A DNA stretch of 64,000 nt from Kumtagia sp044326205 (GTDB lineage Bacteria; Pseudomonadota; Alphaproteobacteria; Rhizobiales; Rhizobiaceae), in the NCBI RefSeq assembly GCF_044326205.1, contig NZ_JBIRCY010000004.1, positions 124,001 through 188,000 on the forward strand, written 5' to 3'. The notes under the pieces are model-generated. The model was not told the DNA's origin, searched no databases, and saw only the letters and a program-made list of their open reading frames with translations. The translations under genes were made by a program, and so were the position numbers. This document shows, piece after piece, positions 51,755-60,652 of the stretch. Position 1 is the stretch's first letter. Each line of letters begins with the position of its first letter.

Positions 51755-52048
51755 TCAGCTTTGGAAAGTCATCGCCTGCCGGAAGGCGGCGATTTTATTG
51801 AGGATTTCGCTGCCGTTTCCTTCCGGGATCGGCTGTTCGCCGGTCGCCCAGGGCAGGAGCACCGTGTCGGAAATGTCGAGAAGCCTCTCATATTGGTCTA
51901 GTTCGGCGTGGGTCAAGTCGGCGATTCGGGCATCGGCGAAGGAGCCGAGGATCAGGTCCATTTCGCGCATGCCGCGATGCCAGGAGCGGAACAGCAGTTT
52001 TCGCCGCCTGATATCCAGCCCTTCGCTCGATCGTGTGGTTCCGGTCAT
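51755..52048 (-). CDS. sdhE: FAD assembly factor SdhE
   Basis: This 97-residue five-helix protein has the signature RSWHRGMREMDLILGSFAD (RGxxExD) that contacts the flavin site of succinate dehydrogenase. ELDQYERLLDISDTVLLPWATGEQPIP follows. It promotes covalent FAD attachment to SdhA. It lies directly upstream of mfd and is divergent from recG across a repeat-rich 303-nt gap. Confidence 0.95.
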   Translation of the reverse strand: MTGTTRSSEGLDIRRRKLLFRSWHRGMREMDLILGSFADARIADLTHAELDQYERLLDISDTVLLPWATGEQPIPEGNGSEILNKIAAFRQAMTFQS

Positions 52049-52351
52049 GGGGCCTCTCTCACCGCGCGGCGCATATAGCGTGGATAGAGGCGGGTGTCAG
52101 CCTTGCGCTGTCAGCAGTGATGACTAGCATCGGTGGGGTGATCGCATCGCCCCTCCGCACCCCCCTTTGTCCTGGCGAACATTTCCCTCGCGAAGGGGGA
52201 GATTGGCCGCAACGCCGCCACTGCGTTACCCTGCCCCTTGTGGGGAAGGTCGGACCGCAGGTCCGGGGTGGGGGTCGACAGGAACCTGCTGCTCACACCC
52301 CCACCTCGATCCGCTTTGCGGATCGACCCTCCCCACAAGGGGGAGGGTAAA
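52049..52351. other. Repeat-filled intergenic region between sdhE and recG
   Basis: This 303-nt divergent gap has no gene. From about 52140 to 52215 it carries a C-rich block with CCCCCCTTTGTCCTGGCG and GCGAAGGGGGAGATTGG, which reads like a dispersed Rhizobiales intergenic repeat. The last 125 nt form one large inverted repeat, listed separately. The promoters of both genes must lie here, but none was clear. Confidence 0.7.
52227..52349. repeat. Large intergenic inverted repeat (RIME/BIME-like) carrying the recG ribosome binding site
   Basis: Left arm 52227-52275 and right arm 52297-52349 are near-complementary over about 50 nt (TACCCTGCCCCTTGTGGGG against CCCCACAAGGGGGAGGGTA, and GGTGGGGGT against ACCCCCACC). 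Each arm holds its own small palindrome, GGACCGCAGGTCC on the left and GATCCGCTTTGCGGATC on the right, which differ in sequence yet keep pairing. This is the design of dispersed intergenic palindromes known in Rhizobiales. Its right edge GGGAGGGTAAA is the Shine-Dalgarno of recG. Confidence 0.8.
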
Positions 52352-54460
52352 ATGCGCCCTTCCCTTCTCGATCCGCTGTTCGTACCGGTCACCTCGCTCG
52401 ACGGCGTCGGCCCGAAAGTCGCGACGCTCATCGAAAAAGTGGTGCCGGCCGACCTCACGGCGCGTGAGGCGCGCGCCGGCGACCTGTTGTTCACGCTGCC
52501 CAGCAGCATCATCGATCGCCGCAACCGGCCGGGGATCGCGCTTTCGGCCGAAGGCGCGATCGTGACGCTCGACGTGCGCGTCGACCGCCACCAGCCGCCG
52601 CCGCGCGGCAACCGCTCCGTGCCCTACCGGGTGTTCGTGCACGACGACACCGGCGAGATGGCGCTGACTTTCTTCCATGCCAATGCAACCTGGCTGGAGC
52701 GCACCCTGCCGATCGGCGAGCATGTCGTGGTCAGCGGCCGCATGGAGTGGTTCAACGGCCGGCCCTCCATGGTCCATCCCGACCATATCGCGTTCGCCGA
52801 CAAGGCCGAGGGGCTGCCGCTGGTCGAGCCGGTCTATCCGCTAACCGCCGGGCTGCATGCAAAAGTGCTGCGCCGCGCCATCGGCCAGGCGCTGGCCCGC
52901 CTGCCGGGGCTGCCGGAATGGCAAGACGCGGAACTGATGCGCCGCCAGACGTTTCCAAGCTTCGCCGACGCGCTGCGACGCATCCACAATCCGGCCGATC
53001 CGATCGATGTCTCGCCGGAGTCGGCGGCTTGGCGGCGGCTCGCCTATGACGAGATTCTTGCGGGGCAGGTGTCGCTCGCCCTGGTGCGCGCCAATGTCCG
53101 CAAGCACGTTGGCCGAGCGCTGCAAGGGGACGGCGTCCGCATCAAGGCGCTGCGTGACACCCTGCCCTACAGATTGACCAGTTCGCAGGAGCAGGCTCTC
53201 ACCGAGATCGATGCAGACATGGCAAAGCCCGACCGGATGCTGAGGCTGCTGCAAGGCGATGTCGGCTCGGGCAAGACCGTGGTGGCGCTGCTCGCCATGG
53301 CGCGCGCCGTCGAAGCCGGTGGCCAGGCCGCGCTGATGGCACCGACGGAAATCCTGGCGCGGCAGCATTTTTCGACCATCGGCCCGCTGGCACAGAAGGC
53401 CGGACTTAACGTCGCCGTGCTTACCGGCCGCGAAAAGGGCCGAGAACGGACCGGCATCCTCGACGGGTTGGAAAACGGCTCGATCGATATCGTCATCGGC
53501 ACCCACGCCCTGTTCCAGGAGGCGGTACGTTTTCGCGACCTGGCTTTCGCCGTCGTCGACGAGCAGCACCGCTTCGGCGTGCACCAGCGCCTGGCGATCA
53601 CCGCCAAGGGTGAGGCGCCGGACATGCTGGTGATGACGGCGACGCCGATCCCGCGCACGCTGGTGCTGACGGCCTTCGGCGACATGGACGTGTCGCGGCT
53701 GACCGAGAAGCCGGCCGGGCGCCAGCCGATCCGCACGGTCACCTTGCCCTTCGAGCGCTATGATGAGTTGGTGGGGCGGATTTCCGACGCGCTGGCCGAA
53801 GGCCAGAAGATCTACTGGATCTGTCCGTTGGTCGAAGAATCCGAGGAGGTCAAGCTGACCTCTGCGGAGGAACGGCACGCAGCCTTGCGGCAGGAATTCG
53901 GATTGCGGGTCGGGCTGGTGCATGGCCGTATGTCGGGCCGCGACAAGGACGAGGCAATGCGCGCCTTCAAGGAAGGCAAGACGCGCGTGCTGGTCGCCAC
54001 GACCGTCGTCGAGGTCGGCGTCGACGTGCCGGACGCAACCATCATCGTCATCGAACATGCCGAACGCTTCGGCCTGGCGCAACTCCACCAGTTGCGCGGC
54101 CGCGTCGGGCGCGGCTCGAAGGCGTCGACCTGCGTGCTGCTCTACAAGCCGCCGCTCGGCGAGACGGCCACGGCGCGGCTTTCGGTGCTGCGCGAAAGCG
54201 AAGACGGGTTCCGCATCGCTGAGGAAGATCTGAAGCTGCGCGGCGAAGGCGAGTTGCTCGGCACGCGCCAGTCGGGAACGCCCGGTTTTCAGATCGCGCG
54301 GCTGGAGTTCCATGCCGACCTGCTCGAAATCGCGCGCAGCGACGCGAGGCTGCTGCTCACGCGAGATCCCGCCCTGGAATCCGAACGCGGCGAAGCGATC
54401 CGCGTGTTACTCTATCTGTTCGGGCGAGACGAGGCGGTGCGCTTGCTGCGCGCCGGGTGA
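52352..54460 (+). CDS. recG: ATP-dependent DNA helicase RecG
   Basis: This 702-residue helicase remodels stalled forks and Holliday junctions. The N-terminal wedge/OB domain has VTSLDGVGPKVATLIEKV and a segment around residues 60-150. The helicase motifs are LTSSQEQALTEI, LLQGDVGSGKTVVALLAMA (Walker A), FAVVDEQHRFGVHQR and MTATPIPRTL. Motif VI follows as LHQLRGRVGRG. The ATG at 52352 is preceded by GGGAGGG, part of the intergenic repeat. An open frame extends upstream through the repeat, but that is non-coding. Confidence 0.97.
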   Translation: MRPSLLDPLFVPVTSLDGVGPKVATLIEKVVPADLTAREARAGDLLFTLPSSIIDRRNRPGIALSAEGAIVTLDVRVDRHQPPPRGNRSVPYRVFVHDDTGEMALTFFHANATWLERTLPIGEHVVVSGRMEWFNGRPSMVHPDHIAFADKAEGLPLVEPVYPLTAGLHAKVLRRAIGQALARLPGLPEWQDAELMRRQTFPSFADALRRIHNPADPIDVSPESAAWRRLAYDEILAGQVSLALVRANVRKHVGRALQGDGVRIKALRDTLPYRLTSSQEQALTEIDADMAKPDRMLRLLQGDVGSGKTVVALLAMARAVEAGGQAALMAPTEILARQHFSTIGPLAQKAGLNVAVLTGREKGRERTGILDGLENGSIDIVIGTHALFQEAVRFRDLAFAVVDEQHRFGVHQRLAITAKGEAPDMLVMTATPIPRTLVLTAFGDMDVSRLTEKPAGRQPIRTVTLPFERYDELVGRISDALAEGQKIYWICPLVEESEEVKLTSAEERHAALRQEFGLRVGLVHGRMSGRDKDEAMRAFKEGKTRVLVATTVVEVGVDVPDATIIVIEHAERFGLAQLHQLRGRVGRGSKASTCVLLYKPPLGETATARLSVLRESEDGFRIAEEDLKLRGEGELLGTRQSGTPGFQIARLEFHADLLEIARSDARLLLTRDPALESERGEAIRVLLYLFGRDEAVRLLRAG

Positions 54461-54521
54461 CGGATCGGAGCGCAGCGCGAGGCGGCACCGGTCAGCCGTC
54501 TACGCGCCCGTCGGAACTGCC

Positions 54522-55250
54522 TCAGTTGACCCCGCGCCGGCGGTCGGCCACCAGTTGCTCGGCGAGCGAGATGTCTATCGGCTCACCCTGCCCGGGAAGC
54601 GCCGTGCGCTTGTATTGCGGCGCGACGAGACCGGCCGAGACGATCAGCTTGGCGCCGTCCTCGATGCTCATGTCGAGCAGCACGATCTCGGAGCGATAGA
54701 CATACATCAGGAAGCCGGTGGTCGGGTTGGGCGTGCAGGGCATGAACACCGCGATGAGCGGATCGCCGGGCTTGTCCAGCCTGGCGTTGATCTCGGTGTC
54801 CTTTTCGCCGGCAACGAAGACCAGCGACCAGACTCCTTTGCGGGGATACTCCACCATCCCGACGGTGCTGAACATGTCGCTCTTGTGGGAAAGCACCGTC
54901 TCGAAAATCTGCTTCAATGCCTTGTAGACGCCGCGCACCAGCGGCATGCGGCCGAGCAGCCCCTCGCCGAAGCGGACGATCGAACGGCCGATGAAATTGG
55001 CCGTCAGGAAGCCGATCATGGTGATCATGAACAGCGCCACCAGCAGGCCGAAACCGGGCACGGCGAAAGGCAGGTAGTTGTCGGGATTGTAGGCCGACGG
55101 GATGTACGGTTTTACCCAGGAATCGACCCAGTGGATGAAGGTCCAGGCGATATAGGCGGTGATGGCCAGCGGCGCTATGACGACAACACCGGTGAGGAAA
55201 TAATTCCTCAGCCGTGTCATGCCCGACATCTTGATAGGAAGGTCGCTCAT
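54522..55250 (-). CDS. DUF502 membrane protein
   Basis: This 242-residue protein of the DUF502 family has two transmembrane helices, NYFLTGVVVIAPLAITAYIAWTF and VPGFGLLVALFMITMIGFLTA. A cytoplasmic or periplasmic domain follows with GEGLLGRMPLVRGVYKALKQIFETV, KKGVW-like and PNPTTGFLMYVYRSEIVLLDMSIEDGAKLIVSAG. The family is widespread; its role is not settled. It lies between recG (convergent, 61 nt) and glmS (101 nt upstream on the same strand). The end of the protein is basic. Confidence 0.9.
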   Translation of the reverse strand: MSDLPIKMSGMTRLRNYFLTGVVVIAPLAITAYIAWTFIHWVDSWVKPYIPSAYNPDNYLPFAVPGFGLLVALFMITMIGFLTANFIGRSIVRFGEGLLGRMPLVRGVYKALKQIFETVLSHKSDMFSTVGMVEYPRKGVWSLVFVAGEKDTEINARLDKPGDPLIAVFMPCTPNPTTGFLMYVYRSEIVLLDMSIEDGAKLIVSAGLVAPQYKRTALPGQGEPIDISLAEQLVADRRRGVN

Positions 55251-55351
55251 CGCCCGCCAGAATTATTGTGCGCCGCACGCCGGAATAGACCATTCCTCAT
55301 ACGCAGACACAATCCACAAACGCGGCGGACGGTTCCGAAGCGTCGCGCCGG

Positions 55352-57175
55352 CTATTCGACGGTGACGGACTTGGCGAGGTTGCGCGGCTGGTCGACGTCG
55401 GTGCCCATCACAACGGCGGTGAAATAGGCGAGCATCTGGATGGGCAGCGCGTAGATGATCGGCGCGATGATCTCCGGCACATCAGGCAGCACGATCGTCT
55501 CCAGCGTGGCGATGCCGGCGCGCTCGGCGCCCTTGCGGTCGGTGATCAGGATGATCTTGCCGCCGCGCGCCGCCACTTCCTGCATGTTGGACACCGTCTT
55601 GTCGAAGATGCGGTCGTGCGGTGCGATCACGATCACCGGCATCTTCTCGTCGATCAGCGCGATCGGCCCATGCTTCAATTCGCCGGCGGCATAACCCTCG
55701 GCGTGGATATAGGAGATCTCCTTGAGCTTCAGCGCGCCTTCCATGGCGAGCGGGTAGCTGGTGTCGCGGCCGAGATAGAGGACATGGCGGTAGTGTGCGA
55801 GTTCGTGCGCCACCCTGTCGATCTGGCGGTCGAGCTTCAGCACCTGGCTGGCGAAGCGCGGCGCTTCCGCGAGTTCGCGCACCAGCGCCTTCTCTTTTTC
55901 CGGCGAGATCGTGCCGCGCTCCACGCCGGCGCGCACCGCCAGCGAAGCCAGCACGGATAGCTGGCAGGTGAAGGCTTTGGTCGAGGCGACACCGATCTCC
56001 GGTCCGGCCAGCGTCGGCAAGGTCACATCCGATTCGCGCGCGATGGTCGAGCCGCGCACGTTGACGACCGCGCCGATCGGAATGCCTTCCTGCCGGCAAT
56101 ACCGCAGCGAGGCCAGCGTGTCGGCGGTCTCGCCCGACTGCGAGATGAACAGCGCCGCGCTGTTCTTCGACAGCGGCATCTCGCGGTAGCGGAATTCCGA
56201 CGCGATATCGATGTCGACCGGCAGGCGTGCAAACCGCTCGAACCAGTATTTGCCGACAAGACCGCTGAGATAAGCCGTGCCGCAGGCCGAGATGGCGAGG
56301 CGGTCGAGCGACTTGAAGTCGAACGGCAGGTCGAGCTTGCGGGTCGTGCCCGAGACGAAGTCGACATAATGCGCCAGCGTGTGGGAGATGACCTCCGGCT
56401 GCTCATGGATTTCCTTTTCCATGAAATGCCGGTGGTTGCCCTTGTCCACCAGGAAGCTGGTGCCGACCGACTGCTGGCGTTTGCGCTCGACCGGTTCGCC
56501 GGCCATGTCGTAAATCTGCGCATGGCTGCGGCGCACCACAGCCCAGTCGCCGTCCTCGAGATAGGTTATCGAGCTGGTGAAGGGCGCCAGCGCAATGGCG
56601 TCGGAGCCGAGATACATCTCGCCGTCGCCATGGCCGACCGCGAGCGGTGGGCCATTGCGGGCGCCGATGATCAGATCTTCGTCGCCGCGGAACATGATGG
56701 CAAGCGCGAACGCCCCTTCGAGACGCTTCAGCGCACGGTGCGCGGCATCCACCGGGCGCGCTCCTCGCTTGATCTCGCGCGCAATCAGGTGCGCCACGAC
56801 TTCCGTGTCGGTCTGCGAGGCGAATTCATAGCCGTCGGCCTTCAGCTCGTCGCGCAGTTCGGCGAAATTCTCGATGATGCCGTTGTGGACGATGGCCACG
56901 TCGTTGGAGAAATGCGGATGCGCGTTGGTCTCGTTCGGCACGCCGTGTGTCGCCCAGCGGGTATGGCCGATGCCGATCGTGCCGCCCAGCGGCTCCTCGC
57001 CGAGCCGGCGCTCGAGATTGATCAGCTTGCCCTGCGAGCGGCGGCGGTCGAGCGTTCCGGCCGCGATGGTGGCGACGCCGGCCGAATCATAACCGCGGTA
57101 TTCAAGCCGCTTCAGCGCATCGACAATGAGCGGCGCTACCGGCGACTGGCCCACGATCCCGACAATGCCACACAT
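55352..57175 (-). CDS. glmS: Glucosamine-6-phosphate synthase (isomerising)
   Basis: This 607-residue enzyme converts fructose-6-phosphate and glutamine to glucosamine-6-phosphate. It begins MCGIVGIVG with the catalytic N-terminal cysteine exposed after Met removal. The glutaminase domain continues with GIGHTRWATHGVP. Two SIS isomerase domains follow, with ISQSGETADTLASLRYCRQ and HAEGYAAGELKHGPIALID. LAKSVTVE ends the protein as in all family members. It is downstream of glmU and shares the UDP-GlcNAc pathway. Confidence 0.98.
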   Translation of the reverse strand: MCGIVGIVGQSPVAPLIVDALKRLEYRGYDSAGVATIAAGTLDRRRSQGKLINLERRLGEEPLGGTIGIGHTRWATHGVPNETNAHPHFSNDVAIVHNGIIENFAELRDELKADGYEFASQTDTEVVAHLIAREIKRGARPVDAAHRALKRLEGAFALAIMFRGDEDLIIGARNGPPLAVGHGDGEMYLGSDAIALAPFTSSITYLEDGDWAVVRRSHAQIYDMAGEPVERKRQQSVGTSFLVDKGNHRHFMEKEIHEQPEVISHTLAHYVDFVSGTTRKLDLPFDFKSLDRLAISACGTAYLSGLVGKYWFERFARLPVDIDIASEFRYREMPLSKNSAALFISQSGETADTLASLRYCRQEGIPIGAVVNVRGSTIARESDVTLPTLAGPEIGVASTKAFTCQLSVLASLAVRAGVERGTISPEKEKALVRELAEAPRFASQVLKLDRQIDRVAHELAHYRHVLYLGRDTSYPLAMEGALKLKEISYIHAEGYAAGELKHGPIALIDEKMPVIVIAPHDRIFDKTVSNMQEVAARGGKIILITDRKGAERAGIATLETIVLPDVPEIIAPIIYALPIQMLAYFTAVVMGTDVDQPRNLAKSVTVE

Positions 57176-57243
57176 AAAGCAAATCCCTCATCTCATTCTG
57201 CAAAGAATCCGGCAGCTTTGTAGAAGAAGCTATCGGGCTGGCG

Positions 57244-57273
57244 ATAATCAATTTCGGTGTCAGTCCATGACAA
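57244..57273 (-). promoter_or_regulatory. Possible promoter of glmS
   Basis: On the minus strand TTGTCA (57268-57273) is followed after 18 bases by GATTAT (57244-57249), about 69 nt upstream of the glmS ATG, in the AT-rich 148-nt gap after glmU. It would let glmS be transcribed independently of glmU. Confidence 0.4.
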
Positions 57274-57323
57274 GCACTCGTCCGTATAATTCTATCGGGC
57301 GAGACCTTCTAATCCGTTAGCGT

Positions 57324-58673
57324 CTATTCTGCGGCCTTTTTGGCGGAAGCGAGACGCTCGCGCAGCATCCGGCCACGCTCCGGCAAGGTCTTCTGCCGCG
57401 CCCGCCCGAAGGCCAGCGCATCGGCCGGCACGTCCTCGGTGATGACGCTGCCCGCCGCGACCGTGCTGCCGTCGCCCACCTTGACCGGCGCCACCAGAGC
57501 CGAATTCGACCCGACGAATGCGCCCTGGCCGATATCGGTCTGGAATTTTCGGAAACCATCATAGTTGACGGTGATCACGCCCGCCCCGACATTGGCATTC
57601 GCCCCGACGCGGGCGTCGCCGACATAGGACAAGTGGTTGATCTTGGCGCCCGCCTCGACCTTCGCCTGCTTGATCTCGCAGAAATTGCCGACCTTGGCGC
57701 GCTCTGCGAGATCGGCGCCGGGCCGCAGCCGCGCGAACGGGCCGACTTCGGCGCGCGGTCCGACATGCGCGCCCTCGATGTGGCTGAAGGCGTGGATGAC
57801 GGCGCCAGCCTCGACCTTGACGCCCGGACCGAAAAACACATTCGGCTCGACAAAAACGTCCGGCGCGAGTTCCGTGTCATAGGCGAAAAACACCGTCTCC
57901 GGCGCCACCAGAGTGACCCCGGCCAGCATGGCTTCACGGCGGCGGCGTTTTTGCCAGATCGCCTCGCCGTCGGCGAGTTCGGCGCGGTTGTTGATGCCGA
58001 GCGCATTGTCGAAGCTCGCCTCGGTCGCGACCGCGTCGAGACCCTCGGCTGCGGCGATGCCGACGATGTCGGTAAGATAAAATTCACCCTTGGCGTTCTG
58101 GTTGCCGACAGCATCGAGCAGCCGCAGTGCATGCTTGCCGTCGATCGCCATCAGCCCGGAATTGCAGAAATCGATCCGCCGCTCGGTTTCCGAGCAGTCC
58201 TTCTCCTCGCGGATAGCCACCAGCCTGCCGTCCGCCTCGATCAGCCGCCCGTAACCGGTCGGGTTCGGCGTGCGGAAACCGAGCACGGCGACCGCGGCGC
58301 CTTGCGCCAGCTTTTCGCGGGCTGCTACCAGGGCCTGCGCCTGGATCAGCGGCGTGTCGCCGAACAGCACGAGGACATCGTCATAACCCTTTGCAATGGC
58401 CTCGCGCGCGGCCAGCACGGCGTGCGCAGTGCCGAGCCGCTTGTTCTGGACGAAGAATTCGGCGCGGGGGGCGAATTTTGTGGCCGCCTTGCGCATCTCG
58501 TCCGCGCCATGGCCGATGACCAGGGCCAGATCGCCGGCGCCAGCCGCCTCCGCCGAACGCGCGACATGCGCCACCATCGGAAGACCCGCTATCTTGTGCA
58601 GCACCTTCGGCAGCGCGCTTTTCATGCGCGTGCCTTCGCCGGCCGCGAGAATGATCGACAGACAGGTTCTCAT
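57324..58673 (-). CDS. glmU: Bifunctional GlmU: glucosamine-1-phosphate acetyltransferase and UDP-GlcNAc pyrophosphorylase
   Basis: This 449-residue cytoplasmic enzyme makes UDP-N-acetylglucosamine for peptidoglycan and lipid A. The N-terminal pyrophosphorylase has LAAGEGTRMKSALPKVLH and DTPLI, then PTGYGRLI. The C-terminal left-handed beta-helix carries hexapeptide repeats and VNYDGFRKFQTDIG with the acetyltransferase residues. ATG at 58673. glmS follows 148 nt downstream on the same strand. The 172 nt between its start and the stop of the next minus-strand gene hold no recognisable site. Confidence 0.98.
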   Translation of the reverse strand: MRTCLSIILAAGEGTRMKSALPKVLHKIAGLPMVAHVARSAEAAGAGDLALVIGHGADEMRKAATKFAPRAEFFVQNKRLGTAHAVLAAREAIAKGYDDVLVLFGDTPLIQAQALVAAREKLAQGAAVAVLGFRTPNPTGYGRLIEADGRLVAIREEKDCSETERRIDFCNSGLMAIDGKHALRLLDAVGNQNAKGEFYLTDIVGIAAAEGLDAVATEASFDNALGINNRAELADGEAIWQKRRRREAMLAGVTLVAPETVFFAYDTELAPDVFVEPNVFFGPGVKVEAGAVIHAFSHIEGAHVGPRAEVGPFARLRPGADLAERAKVGNFCEIKQAKVEAGAKINHLSYVGDARVGANANVGAGVITVNYDGFRKFQTDIGQGAFVGSNSALVAPVKVGDGSTVAAGSVITEDVPADALAFGRARQKTLPERGRMLRERLASAKKAAE

Positions 58674-58845
58674 GTTCGCTTTCCGGATAACCGCCTTGAA
58701 TCGGCGCCCTTCTAACCGGGTATGGCCGGCTTCGCCAACAGATTTAGCAACGGTTCCTCGAAGACAGCATCCATCGCCGCCTGGCTGCGGAACAATCCGC
58801 GCTGACCCCGATCTTCCGCTCTGTGGCGTCCCAGGCGCGCCGCCG

Positions 58846-59787
58846 TCATGACGTGTCGGGGCGCGGCGGGTTCAGCGCGTCCAAGGCCAGAGCATGGGCA
58901 TGCGCCAGAATCTCGTCGACCTCGCGGATGTTCTTGCGGCGCCAGGGGTCCGGGTCGTAGGGCGACAGCCGGCCGCCCGGCGGCCGGCCAAGCCACAGCG
59001 GCCGTGTCCGCTGGAACCGCACCGTGCCGCGCGCCGTCCTGCCGCGCACGACCACGGCGCTGCCGATTTGCCTCATTTCCGCAACCGCCGCGTCGCAGCG
59101 CGCCTTCCAGCGGGCGAAGCGCCTTGCCTGTTTTGGCAGGTCGTCCAGCGCTGCGCCCAGCGCCTGAAGCCGTAAGCCGAGCCGCGCCGCATCGATCGGG
59201 TCGTCGAGCGATGGCGGCGGCGGCAGCGGAACTCGCTCGCTGAAGCCGGGAACCCAGATGCGCGGCACGCCGCGCCCCGGCACATGGCGGCGGCGGACGC
59301 GGAACGGATACTTTTGGGGATCGAACAGCGGCAGGCTGATGGTGCGGGGCCTGGCGGCGCGCAGCGCTGCGGCTTTCTTCGCCGCGGCGGCGCGCCTGAG
59401 ATCGTCATTCGATACGGTGACGGCGAGGCCGAGGCGGCGCATGGCGGCAGCCGTGTCCACGGGCTTGGGTTTTCGCGGGCGCAGCGGTGGCAGGTTGACC
59501 ACGATGCCGCGCGCCGAGGCGATGATCAGCCGCCGCGCGGCGGATTCGGCCGGGCGCAACAGCCGCAATATGGCGCGGTAGAGGTGGCGAGGGAGGGTAA
59601 GTGCCGGGGACAGTTTACTTTTTTCCGCCAGCGCCTCTTTCTGTAACGCCGCGCCCTTCTGCGGAAACAAAGTAAACTGTCCCCCTGCACCAAACGCCAT
59701 CTCGGCCATGCCGACGAGCATCAGGAGGATACGCTTCAGCGCCTCCCGGTTCTTCTCGATCGCCAAACTCCCGTCCATTACCTCCAC
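58846..59787 (-). CDS. Conserved hypothetical protein carrying a palindromic insertion
   Basis: This 313-residue protein of unknown function is basic and arginine- and proline-rich. It opens with a helical region (AIEKNREALKRILLMLVGMAE), then about residues 35-61 are encoded by a 79-nt palindromic element (see repeat entry). Then come LTLPRHLYRAILRLLRPAE, a low-complexity Arg/Ala part and a C-terminal RPLWLGRPPGGRLSPYDPD ... EVDEILAHAHALALDAL that looks conserved. No signal peptide or membrane segment. The start GTG at 59787 has GAGGAGG five bases upstream; ATG 59778 and ATG 59829 are alternatives. No domain is recognised. Confidence 0.65.
   Translation of the reverse strand: MEVMDGSLAIEKNREALKRILLMLVGMAEMAFGAGGQFTLFPQKGAALQKEALAEKSKLSPALTLPRHLYRAILRLLRPAESAARRLIIASARGIVVNLPPLRPRKPKPVDTAAAMRRLGLAVTVSNDDLRRAAAAKKAAALRAARPRTISLPLFDPQKYPFRVRRRHVPGRGVPRIWVPGFSERVPLPPPPSLDDPIDAARLGLRLQALGAALDDLPKQARRFARWKARCDAAVAEMRQIGSAVVVRGRTARGTVRFQRTRPLWLGRPPGGRLSPYDPDPWRRKNIREVDEILAHAHALALDALNPPRPDTS
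59606..59684. repeat. 79-nt palindromic element inside the coding sequence
   Basis: The inverted arms GGGGACAGTTTACTTT (59606-59621) and its exact complement (59669-59684) extend inward to 23-24 nt with one extra base. A 32-nt loop separates them. In the minus-strand gene the element is translated in frame, giving residues that include FTLFPQKGAALQK. The GGGGACnGTTT start is shared with the arms around the DUF411 gene. Arms of this type resemble REP sequences linked to Y1-transposase genes. Confidence 0.85.
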
Positions 59788-60116
59788 AGCCGCCTCCTCT
59801 GGACAAGGCCGGCATGCAATATGGAACATATAGGGAACAATTACAATAGTCTTGGGAAAACAATCCTTGACAATGGCGACACCGCGAGGCTGGCTTCACA
59901 CCGCTCACGCAACACATTGAAAAGGCTTGATCTTTCGGAATTCGGCGGCCTGCATCAGGGCCTTCCCGGCCTGGGTGCGACGCCGTTCGAAAACAATGTC
60001 ATGCTTATAAAGCCAAGCAGAAACAGATGGTTGGAGGCAAGCTGCGTGGACTGCTGCATCACAAGCATGACCAAGGGGCCGGCAAGGCCGACAAGGCGGC
60101 GATCGGGACGATCATG
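59788..60116. other. Gene-free stretch left of the DUF411 cassette
   Basis: About 330 nt without a supportable gene. It starts at the hypothetical gene and ends at the left palindrome arm. A short plus-strand frame from 60027 runs into the arm at 60194 and reads MVGGKLRGLLHHKHDQ; it might be a gene remnant but has no ribosome binding site. Base composition is more AT-rich than the neighbours. Confidence 0.5.
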
Positions 60117-60212
60117 GAAATCCCGGCGGACAGTTTGCTCAATTCCGGTTGCCACGCTGCCGTCGCGGCAGGGCTTGACCCCGGAATTGGGTAGTGGGTC
60201 AGATTTGAAATC
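60117..60212. repeat. Left inverted-repeat arm flanking the DUF411 gene
   Basis: The arm has two blocks, TTTGCTCAATTCCGG (60134-60148) preceded by GAAATCC, and GTAGTGGGTCAG with TTTGAAATC (60191-60212). Both match, in reverse complement and the same order, the right arm at 60808-60858. A 40-nt segment (60149-60188) with its own hairpin CTGCCG/CGGCAG interrupts the left copy. The arm ends at the last base of the DUF411 stop codon. Confidence 0.8.
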
Positions 60213-60652
60213 TATTGAGAGGCAAAGACGCTTGCTGTTCCATCTTTCTTGATGGCGTATACCTCGTACGGGCCTTGATACGGCCCGCTCATGCCGGGAA
60301 CACCGGTCGGCATACCGGGAAGCGAAATCCCTACAACGTCGGCGGGCCGTTCCTTCAAAAGCTTATGAATGATTTCAACGGTGACATGTCCCTCAATCGC
60401 GTAGCCCTCCAACATGAGCGTATGGCACCCTTGGTAGTCGCCCGGAATGCCGGCGCCTTTGCTGATTGCGGCGATGTCCTCGACCGGCTTAATTTCCACG
60501 TCGATCCCTCTACGCATGAGATATTTCGCGTGGCCTTCGCAGCACGGGCAATTCTGATCCTTGTAGAGCGTGCCATGCAGTGTTTGGGCAAGCGCCGGGG
60601 CGCACAAGCTGACAAGCGCCAGGATGACGGCCGATTGGAGAAGGCGGTTCAT
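60212..60652 (-). CDS. DUF411 metal-binding exported protein
   Basis: This 146-residue protein has a signal peptide (SAVILALVSLCAPALA, cleaved near residue 22). The DUF411 domain follows with LYKDQNCPCCEGHAKYL (CPCC motif), GDYQGCHTLMLEGYAIEGHVT and PGMPTGVPGMSG. These cysteine, histidine and methionine clusters fit copper or other soft-metal binding in the periplasm, where family members occur in copper-resistance loci. GGGAG precedes the ATG. No other metal-resistance gene is nearby, except that ccdA lies beyond the right arm. It sits alone between two inverted palindromic arms. Confidence 0.88.
   Translation of the reverse strand: MNRLLQSAVILALVSLCAPALAQTLHGTLYKDQNCPCCEGHAKYLMRRGIDVEIKPVEDIAAISKGAGIPGDYQGCHTLMLEGYAIEGHVTVEIIHKLLKERPADVVGISLPGMPTGVPGMSGPYQGPYEVYAIKKDGTASVFASQ

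Noticed and set aside
57176..57323. glmS ribozyme in the glmU-glmS gap
   Set aside because: The 148-nt gap lacks the double-pseudoknot core, and the ribozyme is a feature of Gram-positive glmS.
60027..60194. Short plus-strand frame (55 codons) ending in the left palindrome arm
   Set aside because: No ribosome binding site and no family pattern; kept only as a possible remnant in the intergenic note.
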